From: Clavaria fumosa
Taxonomy: Eukaryota > Basidiomycota > Agaricomycetes > Agaricales > Clavariaceae
Assembly: GCA_951802425.1 (NCBI GenBank)
Contig: OX637806.1
Span: 310,001 to 374,000, forward strand
Direction: 5' to 3'
Length of the DNA stretch: 64,000 bases
Shown: in pieces, positions 34,612 to 45,389 of the stretch
Position numbering within the stretch: position 1 is the first letter of the stretch
How the letters are laid out: every line of letters starts with the position of its first letter
Made by a program: the position numbers and the translations under genes
Notes under the pieces: model-generated
What the model was told of the DNA's origin: nothing
Databases searched by the model: none
The model's input: only the letters and a program-made list of their open reading frames with translations

Positions 34612-35420
34612 CTAATACACATATCCCAGTAGTTTCCCACCGACATTTTTGCGACGTGCTTCCTCATGGTCGAGAATACCCGAGGAAGTCGTCTGAAATG
34701 AGTCAACCACAAAAGATCAGAGAGATGACTTTGACACAAGCGAGCGCGTGACTCGACGAACCAAGATGATGATGCCAAAACCACGTGCGGGAAGCAACAA
34801 GTTGACCCAGGACTCAATTTGGGTGAGTTGGATGTTGAACCGTGGCGATATCACACCGCATTTGTTGAGGCGACCATTAAGTTGTATGATGATCTTGCCT
34901 GACCGGTGATCGTCTATAATTTCGAATTCGCCAATGTAACCTGAAGAGCAGCATAAAACTCAGTTATCATGCGATTAAAAATGACAGAGTAATAAGTTGT
35001 AGGCTCTGGAGTGAACCCCAATCCGTAAAAGACCAAGGACTTGGGTTCATAAGGTGAGAGAGCCGGCAACGATTTTTCGGAACGTTAAAACGACGGTCGA
35101 GTGGGTGGATATTGTCGACAACCGTAGTTATCATCCCGAATAGAGGCACATAGGAAACAGAATCATGCAGAGCCGACTTACCGTGCCGTTGCATGACGCT
35201 CAGGAATTTCACCACAACCTTCGACGACGGTCGAATTAAGACCTGGCGCTTCCCTCGTCGCTCGGCATTGACGATACTGTTCTGCAGCAACAATCAACCA
35301 TTCGTTCAAGAGTAAAGCTGATCGAAAACAAACTAAGCAGTCATTCTGGAAAGTTGGATGCTAAGTCGAAGCAAAGACATTCGATGTATGTTTACGCACA
35401 AGGACGGATATGCGGACCAT
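34612..35420 (-). CDS. RPS22: 40S ribosomal protein uS8 (Rps22/S15a)
   Basis: Five exons (35400-35420, 35334-35345, 35182-35281, 34762-34940, 34612-34692) give 130 aa, exactly the family's usual length. The protein opens [20 protein letters not shown], continues [20 protein letters not shown], and ends [20 protein letters not shown] with a LLGYVY tail. It is a core component of the small ribosomal subunit. Exon 2 is a 12-nt microexon coding Asn-Asp-Cys-Leu; without it, the invariant NDCLN block is lost. Intron 3 (241 bp) is the longest and could hold regulatory sequence. Transcribed divergently from eS17 with 168 bp between start codons. Confidence 0.95.
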
Positions 35421-35588
35421 GTTGCAAGCGCAGAGGATGCGGGCTTGAGCTATTCGCGACGACGAGAAGTTGTCAGTAATGTCACTGCGATGTGTGGCTG
35501 AAAAACTGTACAGCACTTGCGGTAACCGCTAATTATGTAATAATCTTCATTACCAAACCTCGAGCCAGCAACTGCACTCGATAGCGCA
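35421..35588. promoter_or_regulatory. 168-bp divergent promoter of uS8 and eS17
   Basis: Only 168 bp separate the start codons of two small-subunit ribosomal protein genes that diverge from it. No clear TATA box was seen. The arrangement would let one set of sites set stoichiometric expression. Confidence 0.7.
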
Positions 35589-36246
35589 ATGGTGAGCACG
35601 CACTCAACACCTTTGGCAACGAGTGAATGTGCTGACTGTTGTGAAAGGGTCGCATTCGCACGAAAACCACAAAAAGGGCTTCTCGTGTCCTGATAGAAAA
35701 ATAGTGCGCCTTGTCCCGCTTTTTGGAAGGACGTCATTAATCAATGCTCATCAACAGCTACCCTCGCCTTACCCTCGACTTCCACACCAACAAGCGCATC
35801 ATCGATGAAGTAGTATGTGTCGACCGCTTACCCCCCTCGCTCCAAGTCTTGTTGACGCGCCTCTCCACAACCCCAGGCCCAGGTTCCCTCTAAGCGTCTC
35901 CGCAACAAAATCGCCGGCTTCACGACGCATCTCATGAAGCGCATACAACGCGGACCCGTGCGCGGCATTTCATTTAAGCTGCAAGAAGAAGAGCGTGAGC
36001 GCAAGGACAATTACGTTCCCGAAGTCTCCGCGCTCGACCGTGGTCTTGACATCGACGCCGAGACAGAGGTACGCACTACTCACCAATTATCTAACTGACG
36101 GCGATGCACTCGCTCACTGATTGCCGTAGGCTATGCTGAACGCACTGAACATGGGCTCTATAACATACAATGTCGTCGAGCCGGAGCCAGAGCGTCCGAT
36201 GCGCGGACGAGAAAGGCGAAATGTCCCTGGAGCGGGGCGGTCATGA
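35589..36246 (+). CDS. RPS17: 40S ribosomal protein eS17 (Rps17)
   Basis: Five exons (35589-35591, 35648-35703, 35758-35812, 35883-36068, 36130-36246) give 138 aa. It reads [20 protein letters not shown] then [18 protein letters not shown] and [20 protein letters not shown], then [20 protein letters not shown] and YVPEVSALD, the standard eS17 order. It is a structural protein of the 40S beak/head region. The first coding exon holds only the ATG, immediately followed by a GTGAGC donor, a pattern common in fungal ribosomal protein genes. The C-terminal ~30 residues ([20 protein letters not shown]) extend beyond the yeast protein and are basic/acidic. Confidence 0.94.
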
Positions 36247-36414
36247 GGCTATTTATTTAGTCCAAGTGTCCAGTCATGTTGCCCCTCTGTTCAATGTGCA
36301 ATGTTTTTACTTCTCCCGCTGCGTTTTGAGCCAAAAGAATGCTGGAGCTTAGGACCATTGACAAAACGGGAATGTCGGTCAGTCGTGCTCTCAGAGTCTG
36401 ACCTGGCATTAAAA

Positions 36415-36493
36415 GGTCCAATGGTCTAGTGGTAAGATACTTGCTTTGGGGTCATGAATGCAAGGGATCCCGGGTTCGACTCCCGGTTGGACC
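36415..36493 (+). tRNA. tRNA-Pro (anticodon TGG) with 8-nt intron
   Basis: Acceptor strands GGTCCAA and TTGGACC pair over 7 bp. The A box TGGTCTAGTGGTA and B box GGTTCGACTCC are intact. The anticodon stem CTTGC/GCAAG closes on a 7-nt loop TTTGGGT once an 8-nt intron (GTCATGAA, ~36452-36459) after the base 3' to the anticodon is removed. This is the canonical tRNA intron position. Confidence 0.93.
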
Positions 36494-36501
36494 CTTTTTT
36501 T
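36494..36501 (+). terminator. RNA polymerase III terminator
   Basis: A run of seven T starts two bases after the tRNA's 3' end, as expected for Pol III termination. Confidence 0.85.
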
Positions 36502-36623
36502 GTCCTCCGACTACCAAACGTTTGGTGTGGCTCGGCAAGCGAACTTCGGTCAAGCCGGGCATACTATTCTCTCTACTGTTTTTGAACACAACTACATGTT
36601 GCATAAGCCTCGGCTCAGTCGTA

Positions 36624-39600
36624 TCAGATTATGTATCCCGCCCTGGTCAACTCCTGGATCAACGGCCCAACGGCCTCCATATCACCTGCTTGTATCCACT
36701 CTTTGACCTTGGGATTGACGCTAAAGGCCTTCGTCAGAGACTTGCCGAGATATTCCAACGGGTTCGGGACATAGGCAACAGGGTCTATCGGGGCGGTCTC
36801 GGTGGCGACCAGCCGCGTGTATGCAGCCTGGTAGCCAGCTGTCTGCTCCTCGTAGTCGATCTCGGTCATCCCACCATCTACATTCTCAGTGGGCTCGTTC
36901 TGGAGGAATTGAGGATCGCGGAAAAGTTTTGCAAGGGTGGTGAATGTAGCCGGCCTACGCTTCTGATTTAGGAACAGGGTTGGGACGGAAAGGCGTGTCC
37001 GCTAACGTACCAGGCCTGAGCTCCCGGCTCTTGCAGCATATACTCGCTCTCTGTCAGCAAACGTGTCAACGCAACGGCCACCAGCTTGCGATCTTTGGAC
37101 GGAGTTTGCGGAATTTGAGGTAAGATGACGTCCTTCAGGAACTGTAGCCACAATCTAGCACATGTCCAAATACGCGAGCGTAAATTCCAAGCAGAAGATG
37201 TGACAAAAATGTTGAGGACGCACGCTTCCTGAAGCCCTTCCATTCCAAAGATGAGGAAGTCTGGCCCGTAGCCGCTGACGTTCTGAGTCATCAGGAACAA
37301 TAGGAAGTAAACGAGCTGTGACAGATATTTGTCCGTTTTGCTGGACTGCAGTCGTGTGAGGAGTGTTAGGAGGGTCGGTCGGAAATATGGAGCTACAATG
37401 GAACTGGACGCGGTGGATTCAGATCCCATTGGAATATTAGAGCAAGAGCTGCTTACACAGAGATATATTGCACCACGGCCTGCAGCAATAGAAGGCCCCA
37501 TTCATCATTCAACTTGCTTGGGATCAGTCGTTGCCGCACAACCGCCAATACTGACACCAAAGACCCAGTGGATACTACATACTCGCCGTCTTTCGCCAAC
37601 ATTTCTCGCAAGAGCTTCACAAGTCCAGGTATACTCCCTTTTTGTTGCCAAATTGCAGGAGTCAGAAGGAAAGGCAACAGGTTGCGAAATTCCACAGGCA
37701 CATTGCTGGTATGGAGATGGAGCATCTGGGCAAGGATTTGGAAGACATAGGGAATATACTCTTGGGAAGAGGTCATTCGAGTAACAAATTGTTTCGTAAC
37801 GGTGCGCTTACGGTCAATATCCTGTTGTAGGATCATAGTCAGCGGACCAAATAGAGCCTGCTTAAAGGTCTCCAGCTTCGTGGGGGATGCGCCAACGATA
37901 AACCTGCAGCGTTATGAGCCATATGAATATAAAATGAATGCACGAGTGCTACCTCATCAGAGCAGATATACTCTCGAAAGTATATTGATCGAAATGAGGA
38001 TTACTGGGATTCTTGGAGATGATTGTTAATATGCCAATGAGTCGGCCAAGGACTCTTTCGAACAAGGGGTCGAGACCCTCGCGGGCGACGAAGATGACGC
38101 GATTGGCGCCTGCAGATGGACATTTACGGGTGTGCAATGCAAATTATAGATAGAACCCACATTTCATCAAATAATCATTCTCCGCCATCTTCTCTGATGT
38201 ACCGGCGGCCTCAATCTTAGCCAGGATTACATCCAGCAACCCAGGCGCCATATCACGAATGTCATCTGATGAAAAGCTGATCGCTTTGTGTGAGAACTCC
38301 GGAAAACGGGGCATGCAAACGACGAACAGTAGCCGTCGATTCTGCTTGATAAACAGAATGCGCTCAATTGCAATTGCAGCATAAGTGTAGGTGACGTAGT
38401 TGCTTGAGATGAGGTGTCGGGCGAGTTGTGGTAGTACGGCCAACAGTTGGGCTTTTGTCAACTGTTTGAATGCGGCTAAGCAATCCGAAGGCGAAAAATT
38501 TAATCACAGGTGCTGACCTGATGACGAAAAGTGTACAAAAACCGAATCGCATCGACCTGAAGTATGGGATGGACATCACCTTGACCAGCTTGGAGATCTT
38601 GGAGCACGTGCTCTGAGAAAAATTTGACGACATCGACGAGGGGATTCGTCGAAGTCACGCCATGCTAAAGAAGCAAATTATTGGATGATCGTGCTCAGGG
38701 AGCAACAGGACACACAAGCATTGTCGATCCCCTAGTCGCAATTGCGGTAAATAGATAGATCGCGGTGTCTTTAGCCTTCCAATTCTGAGTAGGGTTTGTG
38801 GCCCATTCCTGCAAGCCGGCTGCGATCCAAGTTCCTACGATCTCCGTAGCTTCTGCTTCATATCCTGACCCAACTAAAGCCTGGAGGAGATCTGCGGCCG
38901 CTTGGCGCCTTGTGCTCGTATCCGAGACACCTGAACCACTGGACGGGAGTGAGATATCGAGTCGAACAAATTCGAGAGGGTCATCTTCAAAGCGTTCTAC
39001 CTCATGTTCTGAAGCCGGATCAAATGAGTAGACTACTTTAGAACGGGAGAGCGGAACAATGACCTCGCAAGCCGACATTAGGGATAGCAATGCCTTGTAC
39101 GAGCCTTGAAATGGTCTCCTTTGTTCCAAAAAGTTGTCTGTAGTGACCCGTACGAATTGCAATAGAGAGGAATCGCAGCGATTGCGAAACAAGCTGCAAC
39201 AGGGTCAGGAAACGTGACTGTATCCTTTTGAAGATGTACCGGATCATCTGCAATCGAAGGCAGCCGCCCTGAACCCACAGAGTTCCATACTCCTTCTATG
39301 AAACCCTCAACAGACTGTATACGTGCAAGGTCTTCTGCGTACAGTTTCAAGAACAGCTGTTGGACATATTAAAAGATAATATGAAAAGTAGTAAAATAAA
39401 AACCTCTGCAATTTCGAGTACCCCTGTCTTGATCTGAGACGGCAATGACGGCGTTTGTTCATCTACCTACGGAATCGTTAGAAATTCGTCAAGTCAGAGG
39501 AACATTTTACATCTGTTCGGAGCTGCGCAGGATCCCATAAAAGGAATTTTTGGAACCAGCCGGTTTGGGGTTTGAAGAATTCCTCAAGAGTGTCCTCAAG

Positions 39601-40377
39601 CGCCGGAGGCAAGTCCTGAGAGGTGAAGTCATAGTAAATGTCCACAAGAATCCGTTGCGCACGTGCAAGCAATAAAACTTCCTGAGTGGATGTTGAGGTT
39701 TCCGTGAAGAGCATGTTGGCAGTCTGCCGGAATAGCTGCAAGAAAGGTTGTATGAATGTGCCGAGCACCAAGTTGATCTCAGTGAAGAGCTTGTCTGAGC
39801 GGCTTTTAAAACGCCATGGACGGAAAATTGAATGTGCCGTCTCCAGTACAGCAATATTTACTGCGTAAGACGTCGCAGAGAGAGAGTTAACTAGTTGCTT
39901 GAAGGACGTTAATCAATACTGAGGGAAGACAACTGATTTTACACCCACGCCAATGACATCAGGCCATCGGTCCGGAAAGTCAGCCCCCGCAATCAGAGAC
40001 ACAGACTCCGATATCTGTGCCCTGATAGACTTGTCGGAGGGATTAGAAAGGGCAAGCATGGCGGGAACGAGTTGCGATCGGATAAGGGCCTTGTCTTCGA
40101 ATTTAAGAGGATCCACATTCTGTTTCACGCCCTAGATATGAGTAGAAACTACGATGGAAAACTAAATGTTGACCTCATCCCATCTGAGCTTAGCCAAATT
40201 CTTCAGAAAAATCGCGCCTGCCAATCGAACCGCCTGATCTTTGGATTGGTCCAAGACAAGAGTAAGCAGATGGGGAAGAAAACCCTCTTGTAGTACAAGC
40301 GAATCAAGAGAGTGCTCCGCCTGTTTCCTGGTTGTGGGGGAGAGAGACGCCTGCAGTAGAGCAGCGAGATCAGTCAT
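36624..40377 (-). CDS. CSE1: Exportin-2 / importin-alpha re-exporter (Cse1/CAS)
   Basis: A multi-exon gene of about 15 exons separated by short introns. It starts MTDLAALLQASLSPTTRKQA (ATG 40377) and ends with a PNPLEYLGKSLTKAF block and a stop at 36624. Ordered blocks include FLKNLAKLRWDE (importin-beta N-terminal domain), AQISESVSLIAGADFPDRWP, FFKPQTGWFQKFLLWDP, YDFTSQDLPPALEDTLEEFF, FEDDPLEFVRLDISLPSS, TRRQAAADLLQALV, AAGTSEKMAENDYLMKC, and KNPSNPHFDQYTFESISALM. These are HEAT-repeat segments of Cse1, the karyopherin that carries importin-alpha with RanGTP back to the cytoplasm. Exon edges were not all resolved here, so residue count is approximate (~960 expected). The Cbf1-like GTCACGTG octamer lies 55 bp upstream of the start, and only 107 bp separate it from the next gene's stop. 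Confidence 0.9.
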
Positions 40378-40431
40378 CGTGTTGAGACAAGGGGGAAGCG
40401 ATCGACGAGTTCGGCGCGTGTACTCGAATTT

Positions 40432-40439
40432 GTCACGTG
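40432..40439. promoter_or_regulatory. GTCACGTG box upstream of CSE1
   Basis: An exact RTCACGTG octamer within the 107-bp spacer between the CSE1 start and the stop of the upstream membrane-protein gene. Candidate Cbf1/bHLH site; not tested. Confidence 0.4.
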
Positions 40440-40484
40440 CTTACAATGGACCAGTGGAATACGACGAAAAACGATACAACGGCT

Positions 40485-43014
40485 CTATTCGACCTCAAAA
40501 AAGCTTCTTTGGCTATCCAAATTGCTCATCACCTCATCCGGAATCAACCACCGGCGCGCTGGATCCCGCGGCGACAGCAATAATCCAATACCTTCAATCG
40601 CCATACTTGCATGCTGCCGCGCATGGGGTGTGGGTGTGGGCGTGGACCGCTCTGCGACCTGACCCACGCCTACGCCTCCACCGAGCACATTCCGCGTCCC
40701 CGCATCACCCGCCGGCGCGCCGAACGCTATGTTCAACAGCGACGGGTGCACCTGCCCGTGTTCCCCTCCACCGGTTCGCCGCAACTGCGAGCGCCTGTCC
40801 TCGCGATACGCATGATCTTCCTCTTCTTCTTCGGGTAACACGTCCCAATGCGCCGTCGACGCGCGTTGTTGCCGGTAGGCAGAGACCATGCTCCATGTCC
40901 TTGCAGTGTATACGCCATGGGGCGCCAACCGCCCCGTGTTTGCGCTACCGGGAAGCCCCTTGGTCAAGTTCGGTAGTTCGGGTATCTCGTTTAAGCTGCT
41001 AGAACTATCGGTCTTGAAAGTAACTTCGTCTTCCAGTTTTGCAACTTTAATTTCCTCGAAAGATACGACTGATGCCGGTGATCCAACGATGCGCAGTGGC
41101 GGGCTGAGTAGCACATCCGGAGGAGGCGGCGATGGCGAGACCGGGGACCATGGGTTTAGACCACTAGCTGGCCATGTGTCACTTGTTACGGACGTGGGTA
41201 CGGTTTGGTCGATAGAGGATGGTGCACTGTGATAAGAACCAGGCATTCCGTGGATGGGAACAGTGATGATCGTGCTCAGCAACGGTTTGCCCTTCCTGGC
41301 CTTGGATGTTGGTTTTGAGGAGTGGATTGTCTCGCTGCGGGGCGTACTGGGCGAGTTCAATTCGTAATCTTCATTCTCTGGTATGACATCTTCAGCAGGC
41401 AGGCGCGCTTTGCTCTCCCTAGTGGAAGTCACTGGTAATACAGGTAAGGCGGGGAATTGAGATGTGATTTCTTTGATGTCGAATGATTCCAGGGTGTCCA
41501 TGCTCTGGTGCATATCACGAGGTCCCGTCATATAACTCATTTGAGAGGACCTTCTCTGACTGCCGTTGTAAACTAGAGCTGCTGGAGGCGAACGCGGGGT
41601 CGAAAATTGGGTCATCATAGGGGTTGAAACATGCTTTTCTGACGACATGACGGCGGGGGCAGAATGCATGGGTGGGAACATGTCAGGTGGCACTGAAAGA
41701 CTTCTGGCATTGATATTATCGGAGGTGGGAGCGAATGTTGGAGGATCAAAGACAGAGAAACGCATCTGCAAACTTGGGGCCTTGCCCTGAGGAGACTCCA
41801 CAGTCACTCGCCGAGAAGCACGGAACTTTGGTTGGTATGACTCCGGACTCGTCTCCACGTCCAGAGGCGGAGTATCAATACGTTTGAACGTGCTATAACG
41901 CGGGTTTGAGATCTGATGTCGCAAGTCAGTGGGGTGGTCCGACAAAATCGGGAAGATGCTGAGGTCCTCAAGTGAGTCCAGTCTGTGACAACATGTCATG
42001 GTCATTGCCAAAGCAACTGTCGAAAAGTAAGGGGCACACCCTTTCACGACACCGATGATGATGAAGGCCCTGCTCAGGAACCGCAACACTCGTCTAATCA
42101 TTGCAGTTTCGAACCCGCCCTGCATCGCAAATCCTACCGTGGTCTCGATTGCGCCCAGCTTCAGCCCTCCGACAATCCAGCCCAGCCCTCTGAGGAGAAA
42201 CGTCGCATTCGAGGAGCCCGAGTTGTCGATACGGCGAAGGTCGATGATGCTTTTCAGCATGCGGTAAAAAGCGATGCTGAAGACTAGAACTTGGTAGGAC
42301 GTCAGGAGGGCGAGGGTAAGGGATGTAAAGAAGCTCCACAAGGTCTCGGCAGATGAGGTGGAAAAGCCGATGAGTACAACTGTACCATTGGACTCTATGC
42401 GCGAACAAGTGTTGAGATGATCGGACAACGCGCTTCTGAAAAGTTAACTTACGTCGGTCGATGCCAATGAATGACGCAATCTCGTTTAAAATCAAGAGGA
42501 CGGGAATGAAGAGGAGTAATATGTACTTCGCCAGCCTCTGATATCGGTTTGGAAGGGTGTCAATGAGATCGTCATGGACAAAAGACTGGAGGAAGAAGGT
42601 ATAGAATAGAATGGGTATGAAGGACGTTGCCGCTGACGTTATGCTTACGATTAGCTAGAGTTGCTGATGGAAGTGAAAGAGAATCACCTATAAAAATGTC
42701 CAAGGCTATAAAGATGCCTAGCATCACCCGCACTGCAGGTACGATGTGTATCAACAGCTCGAGAAGAGACAGCAGGAAGAAAGAGAATCCTTCTGCAAAG
42801 AGGAGGAGATGCGTTCTTTGGGGAAACAAATGTTCCATGAGACTGACCCGCGTAGATGAAAAACGACTTGCCTGCCATGACCCCATTTAATGATCAACAG
42901 ACAAATGGAGAAGAAAACCTCAAGGACAGTGGGTACGATGAGAGCTTGGTTTTGCAATGTCGAAAAAGACTCGCAGCGAAGGATAACCGCAGCCGACAAG
43001 CAAAATGTGCTCAT
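40485..43014 (-). CDS. Polytopic membrane protein with long disordered C-terminal tail
   Basis: Several exons. The N-terminal part is a series of hydrophobic segments: TFCLSAAVILR, LLLFAEGFSFFLLSLLELLI, AVRVMLGIFIALDIFI, TSFIPILFYTFFLQS, YILLLFIPVLLILNEIASFI, FTSLTLALLTSYQVLVFSIA and AFIIIGVVKGCAPYFSTVAL, so about six or seven transmembrane helices. The DDLIDTLPNRYQRLAKY loop is amphipathic and conserved-looking. From ~residue 300 on the protein is Ser/Pro/Thr-rich and likely cytoplasmic. The printed first ATG of the large 3' frame (42,428) is intronic: the conserved reading enters through an acceptor just before SNGTVVLIGFSTSSAETLWS. I do not recognise a named family; a receptor- or transporter-like role is possible but not shown. 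The intron near 42,850 has a weak donor and is uncertain. Confidence 0.75.
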
Positions 43015-43586
43015 TGCAAATGAGACAGAGCGAAAGGGGAGGATTAAACACGAGCTGGAAGCATCTCAATGACCTGCGAGAGAGCAAATGACCGCTGGCA
43101 ACGAGCGGAGCGGGCAAGAGCCAAGCTTGCTGTTCAAGCAAACCAACCAGGGTAGCAAGGGAGACGCTCCGAGGCAAGGGAACAAGCGAGAATTCGACGG
43201 TGGGGGTGGCCGACCAGCCGGACAAATGGGAGGAGACGCCAAGCCGCGTGTAAGAGCATTGCCCCATCGCGTACCCACCCATCTATCGGTCGCCCTACCG
43301 CGTTGCTATCGGTATCCAACGGACGTTTTGGTCTCCTTTGCAAGTGCGCGACCTGATCATCACAGACCCATCAGCACAACAGTAATCAGAGAAAGCGATT
43401 GAATAGCACTTACACGTCCACCAACATGACTCTACATCAGCACAGCAGTAATCAGAGAAAACGATTACACGTCCACCAACATTGACACTCAAAGGCATCT
43501 TCCCACCCACGAATTGCCAAATCTAGAGAGGTGCGATGCAAACACATACAAATGTAACGAGACCTACTGTATTAATAATCGTGCTC
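43015..43586. promoter_or_regulatory. Divergent upstream region with a ~50-60 bp direct duplication
   Basis: Between the start codons of the membrane-protein gene (-) and the acidic hypothetical gene (+). Two imperfect direct copies at ~43370-43430 and ~43435-43485 share CATCAGCACA, AGTAATCAGAGAAA, CGATT and TTACACGTCCACCAACAT. The first copy has an extra ~9 bp. It may duplicate a regulatory site. Confidence 0.5.
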
Positions 43587-44413
43587 ATGTCCTCGGACTT
43601 CTCGTTTGCACATCCTCTGCGTAGAGCCAGAGGAAGAAGAGGAGCCACAGGATCGCGCAAACAACGGGGTCGTTATCAGGCCCCGCGTGGTAGCCGTGCC
43701 GTAAATGAGGGCTCGGCCCCAGGTGCACGGAGTCCGCCCTCACACGAAGGCCAACGGGTCCAACCCGACGAAGACGACCCTCTGTCAGACGCGGAGGAGG
43801 AAGCGAGAGCGGAACGGGTCAAGTATAGCAGACGTCCGTTAGGCAGCAATGCCAGCAGATATGACGAGGGAGTGCCTGATGCTCAGGGTGCATTCTGACT
43901 GTCAATTATGCGTGTCATAAAAACTCATTCATGGGCACAGAGGAACCTGAGCCGGAACCAGACCTACCTGAATCCTTTACCAAACGATGCCTCTCCGCAT
44001 CTCTTTTTGATCTCTCTCATGACAACTTGCACCAATCAGACTTGGACCACACCATTGCACCCATCGCCTCCAACTCCCACCGTCCATCCGCCCGGAAGGC
44101 CAATGTGGTCAATATTGAATGGAACGACGAGCTTGAGGAAATGGCCATGGAGAAGGAAGCTGTGGCAGCAGCACGCAGCATCAAGTCCAGATTTCGCCAG
44201 AAGGACACACCAGCTGTTATGAGGCCATCTGGCAGCCAAAAGCGTGGTATGTCCAATGTTGCTTCTCCATCTCGTGCTACTTCAGTGTGCTAATAATTAA
44301 TTACCATGCCCCAAGATGGAGCAATGATCGAGCCTCTTCTTTTGCCGATGGCCACACAAGACCTGGATTCAAAGGAGGAAATGCAAGACTTCCTTGATGA
44401 TCTACTTGGCTGA
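43587..44413 (+). CDS. Small acidic conserved-looking hypothetical protein
   Basis: Three exons (43587-43887, 43941-44246, 44316-44413) give 234 aa. A basic N-terminus (RRARGRRGATGSRKQRGR) is followed by an acidic switch, DDPLSDAEEEARAERVKYSR then RPLGSNASRYDE, a EEPEPEPDLPESF linker, VVNIEWNDELEEMAMEKEAV with SIKSRFRQK, and a C-terminal EEMQDFLDDLLG. The spliced C-terminus is in frame and looks like a short amphipathic helix. Function unknown; the layout (basic tail, acidic helices) suggests a chaperone-, chromatin- or RNA-associated role at best. It sits at the edge of the gene island, right before transposon DNA. Confidence 0.75.
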
Positions 44414-44581
44414 TGTTGAGCCACTTCGTCCTTGATAATGTATGATACCTTGTAATGCATGAGGTGAAGATGCATACTTCTTGTAAAGCGTTGGATTTGG
44501 CTCAATCCCAACTTGAGAAGCACTGAAATGACCTATGTAATGCATGACATGTAATGCATAGGTCTTAGGATTATTAGATAG

Positions 44582-44868
44582 TGTTATGGAACCGGTATCA
44601 CTTCCTTAATAAGAATATTAACAGATGAGGAAATCCTAAACAGAATTCCAAATATTATTATAAGGGAGGCCAAATGTCCCAATTTGGCCCTGGTTGCACA
44701 CCTTCCTATAAATAGATACTAGTATAACCTAATACTATTTACAGGGTAATGCTGAAGTGGGCAGAAAATTGAAATATACTAATACTAACTCAGACATAAA
44801 TATCTCAGATTAGGGAATCAACATAAAGGATACTCCTATTTGCCTAGAGTATTCTATTCTCCAACATC
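44582..44868 (+). mobile_element. Possible Copia-like solo LTR
   Basis: A TGTTATGGAACC start near 44,586, a TATAAATAGATA box near 44,709 and a CCAACA end near 44,868 give a TG...CA unit of ~285 bp. No target duplication or internal coding region was seen, so this is tentative. Confidence 0.35.
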
Positions 44869-44884
44869 TCTTCTTAACTCCTAA

Positions 44885-45381
44885 TAGGGCAGAGCATGGG
44901 TATACCCATGGGTATCTAGTGATCACCATGGGTAACCTGCAGGTTTTGCATGGGTTTTGGGTAAACAGGATCGTAGCCCTTCATTTCTCAATGAAATTTA
45001 AAAAAAATTGCATTCAAAATGATCCAGAATTGACTGAGATATGGACAGTACAAGTTTTATGGCTGAAGCTTCCAAACTGAAGCTTCCTCACCTCAATCTT
45101 TGCAAGAGAGTCATCAAAATGTGAGGTTTTTGCAAGGTTTTTGACATTTTGATGACTCTCTTGCAAAGATTGAGGTGAGGAAGCTTCAGTTTGGAAGCTT
45201 CAGCCATAAAACTTGTACTGTCCATATCTCAGTCAATTCTGGATCATTTTGAATGCATTTTAAAAAAAAATTCATTGAGAAATGAAGGGCTACAATCCTG
45301 TTTACTCAAAACCCATGCAAAACCTATGGGTTACCTGTGGTGATCACTAGATACCCATGGGTATACCCATGCTCTGCCCTA
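44885..45381. mobile_element. hAT-type foldback element (long palindrome) with 8-bp target duplication
   Basis: A nearly perfect inverted repeat: arms of about 240 bp run from TAGGGCAGAGCATGGGTATA inward, meeting around 45,130-45,150 with only a short loop (GTTTTTGCAAGG region). The 8-bp sequence ACTCCTAA flanks it on both sides (44877-44884 and 45382-45389). The duplication length and TAGGG ends point to a hAT-family origin. No coding sequence is present. Mismatches between arms are few, suggesting recent formation or gene conversion. Confidence 0.88.
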
Positions 45382-45389
45382 ACTCCTAA

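Noticed and set aside
42094..42495. Minus frame MILNEIASF... continuing past the membrane segment as a separate gene
   Set aside because: Its N-terminal part is the real exon of the membrane-protein gene; beyond GIDR it reads intron and out-of-frame sequence.
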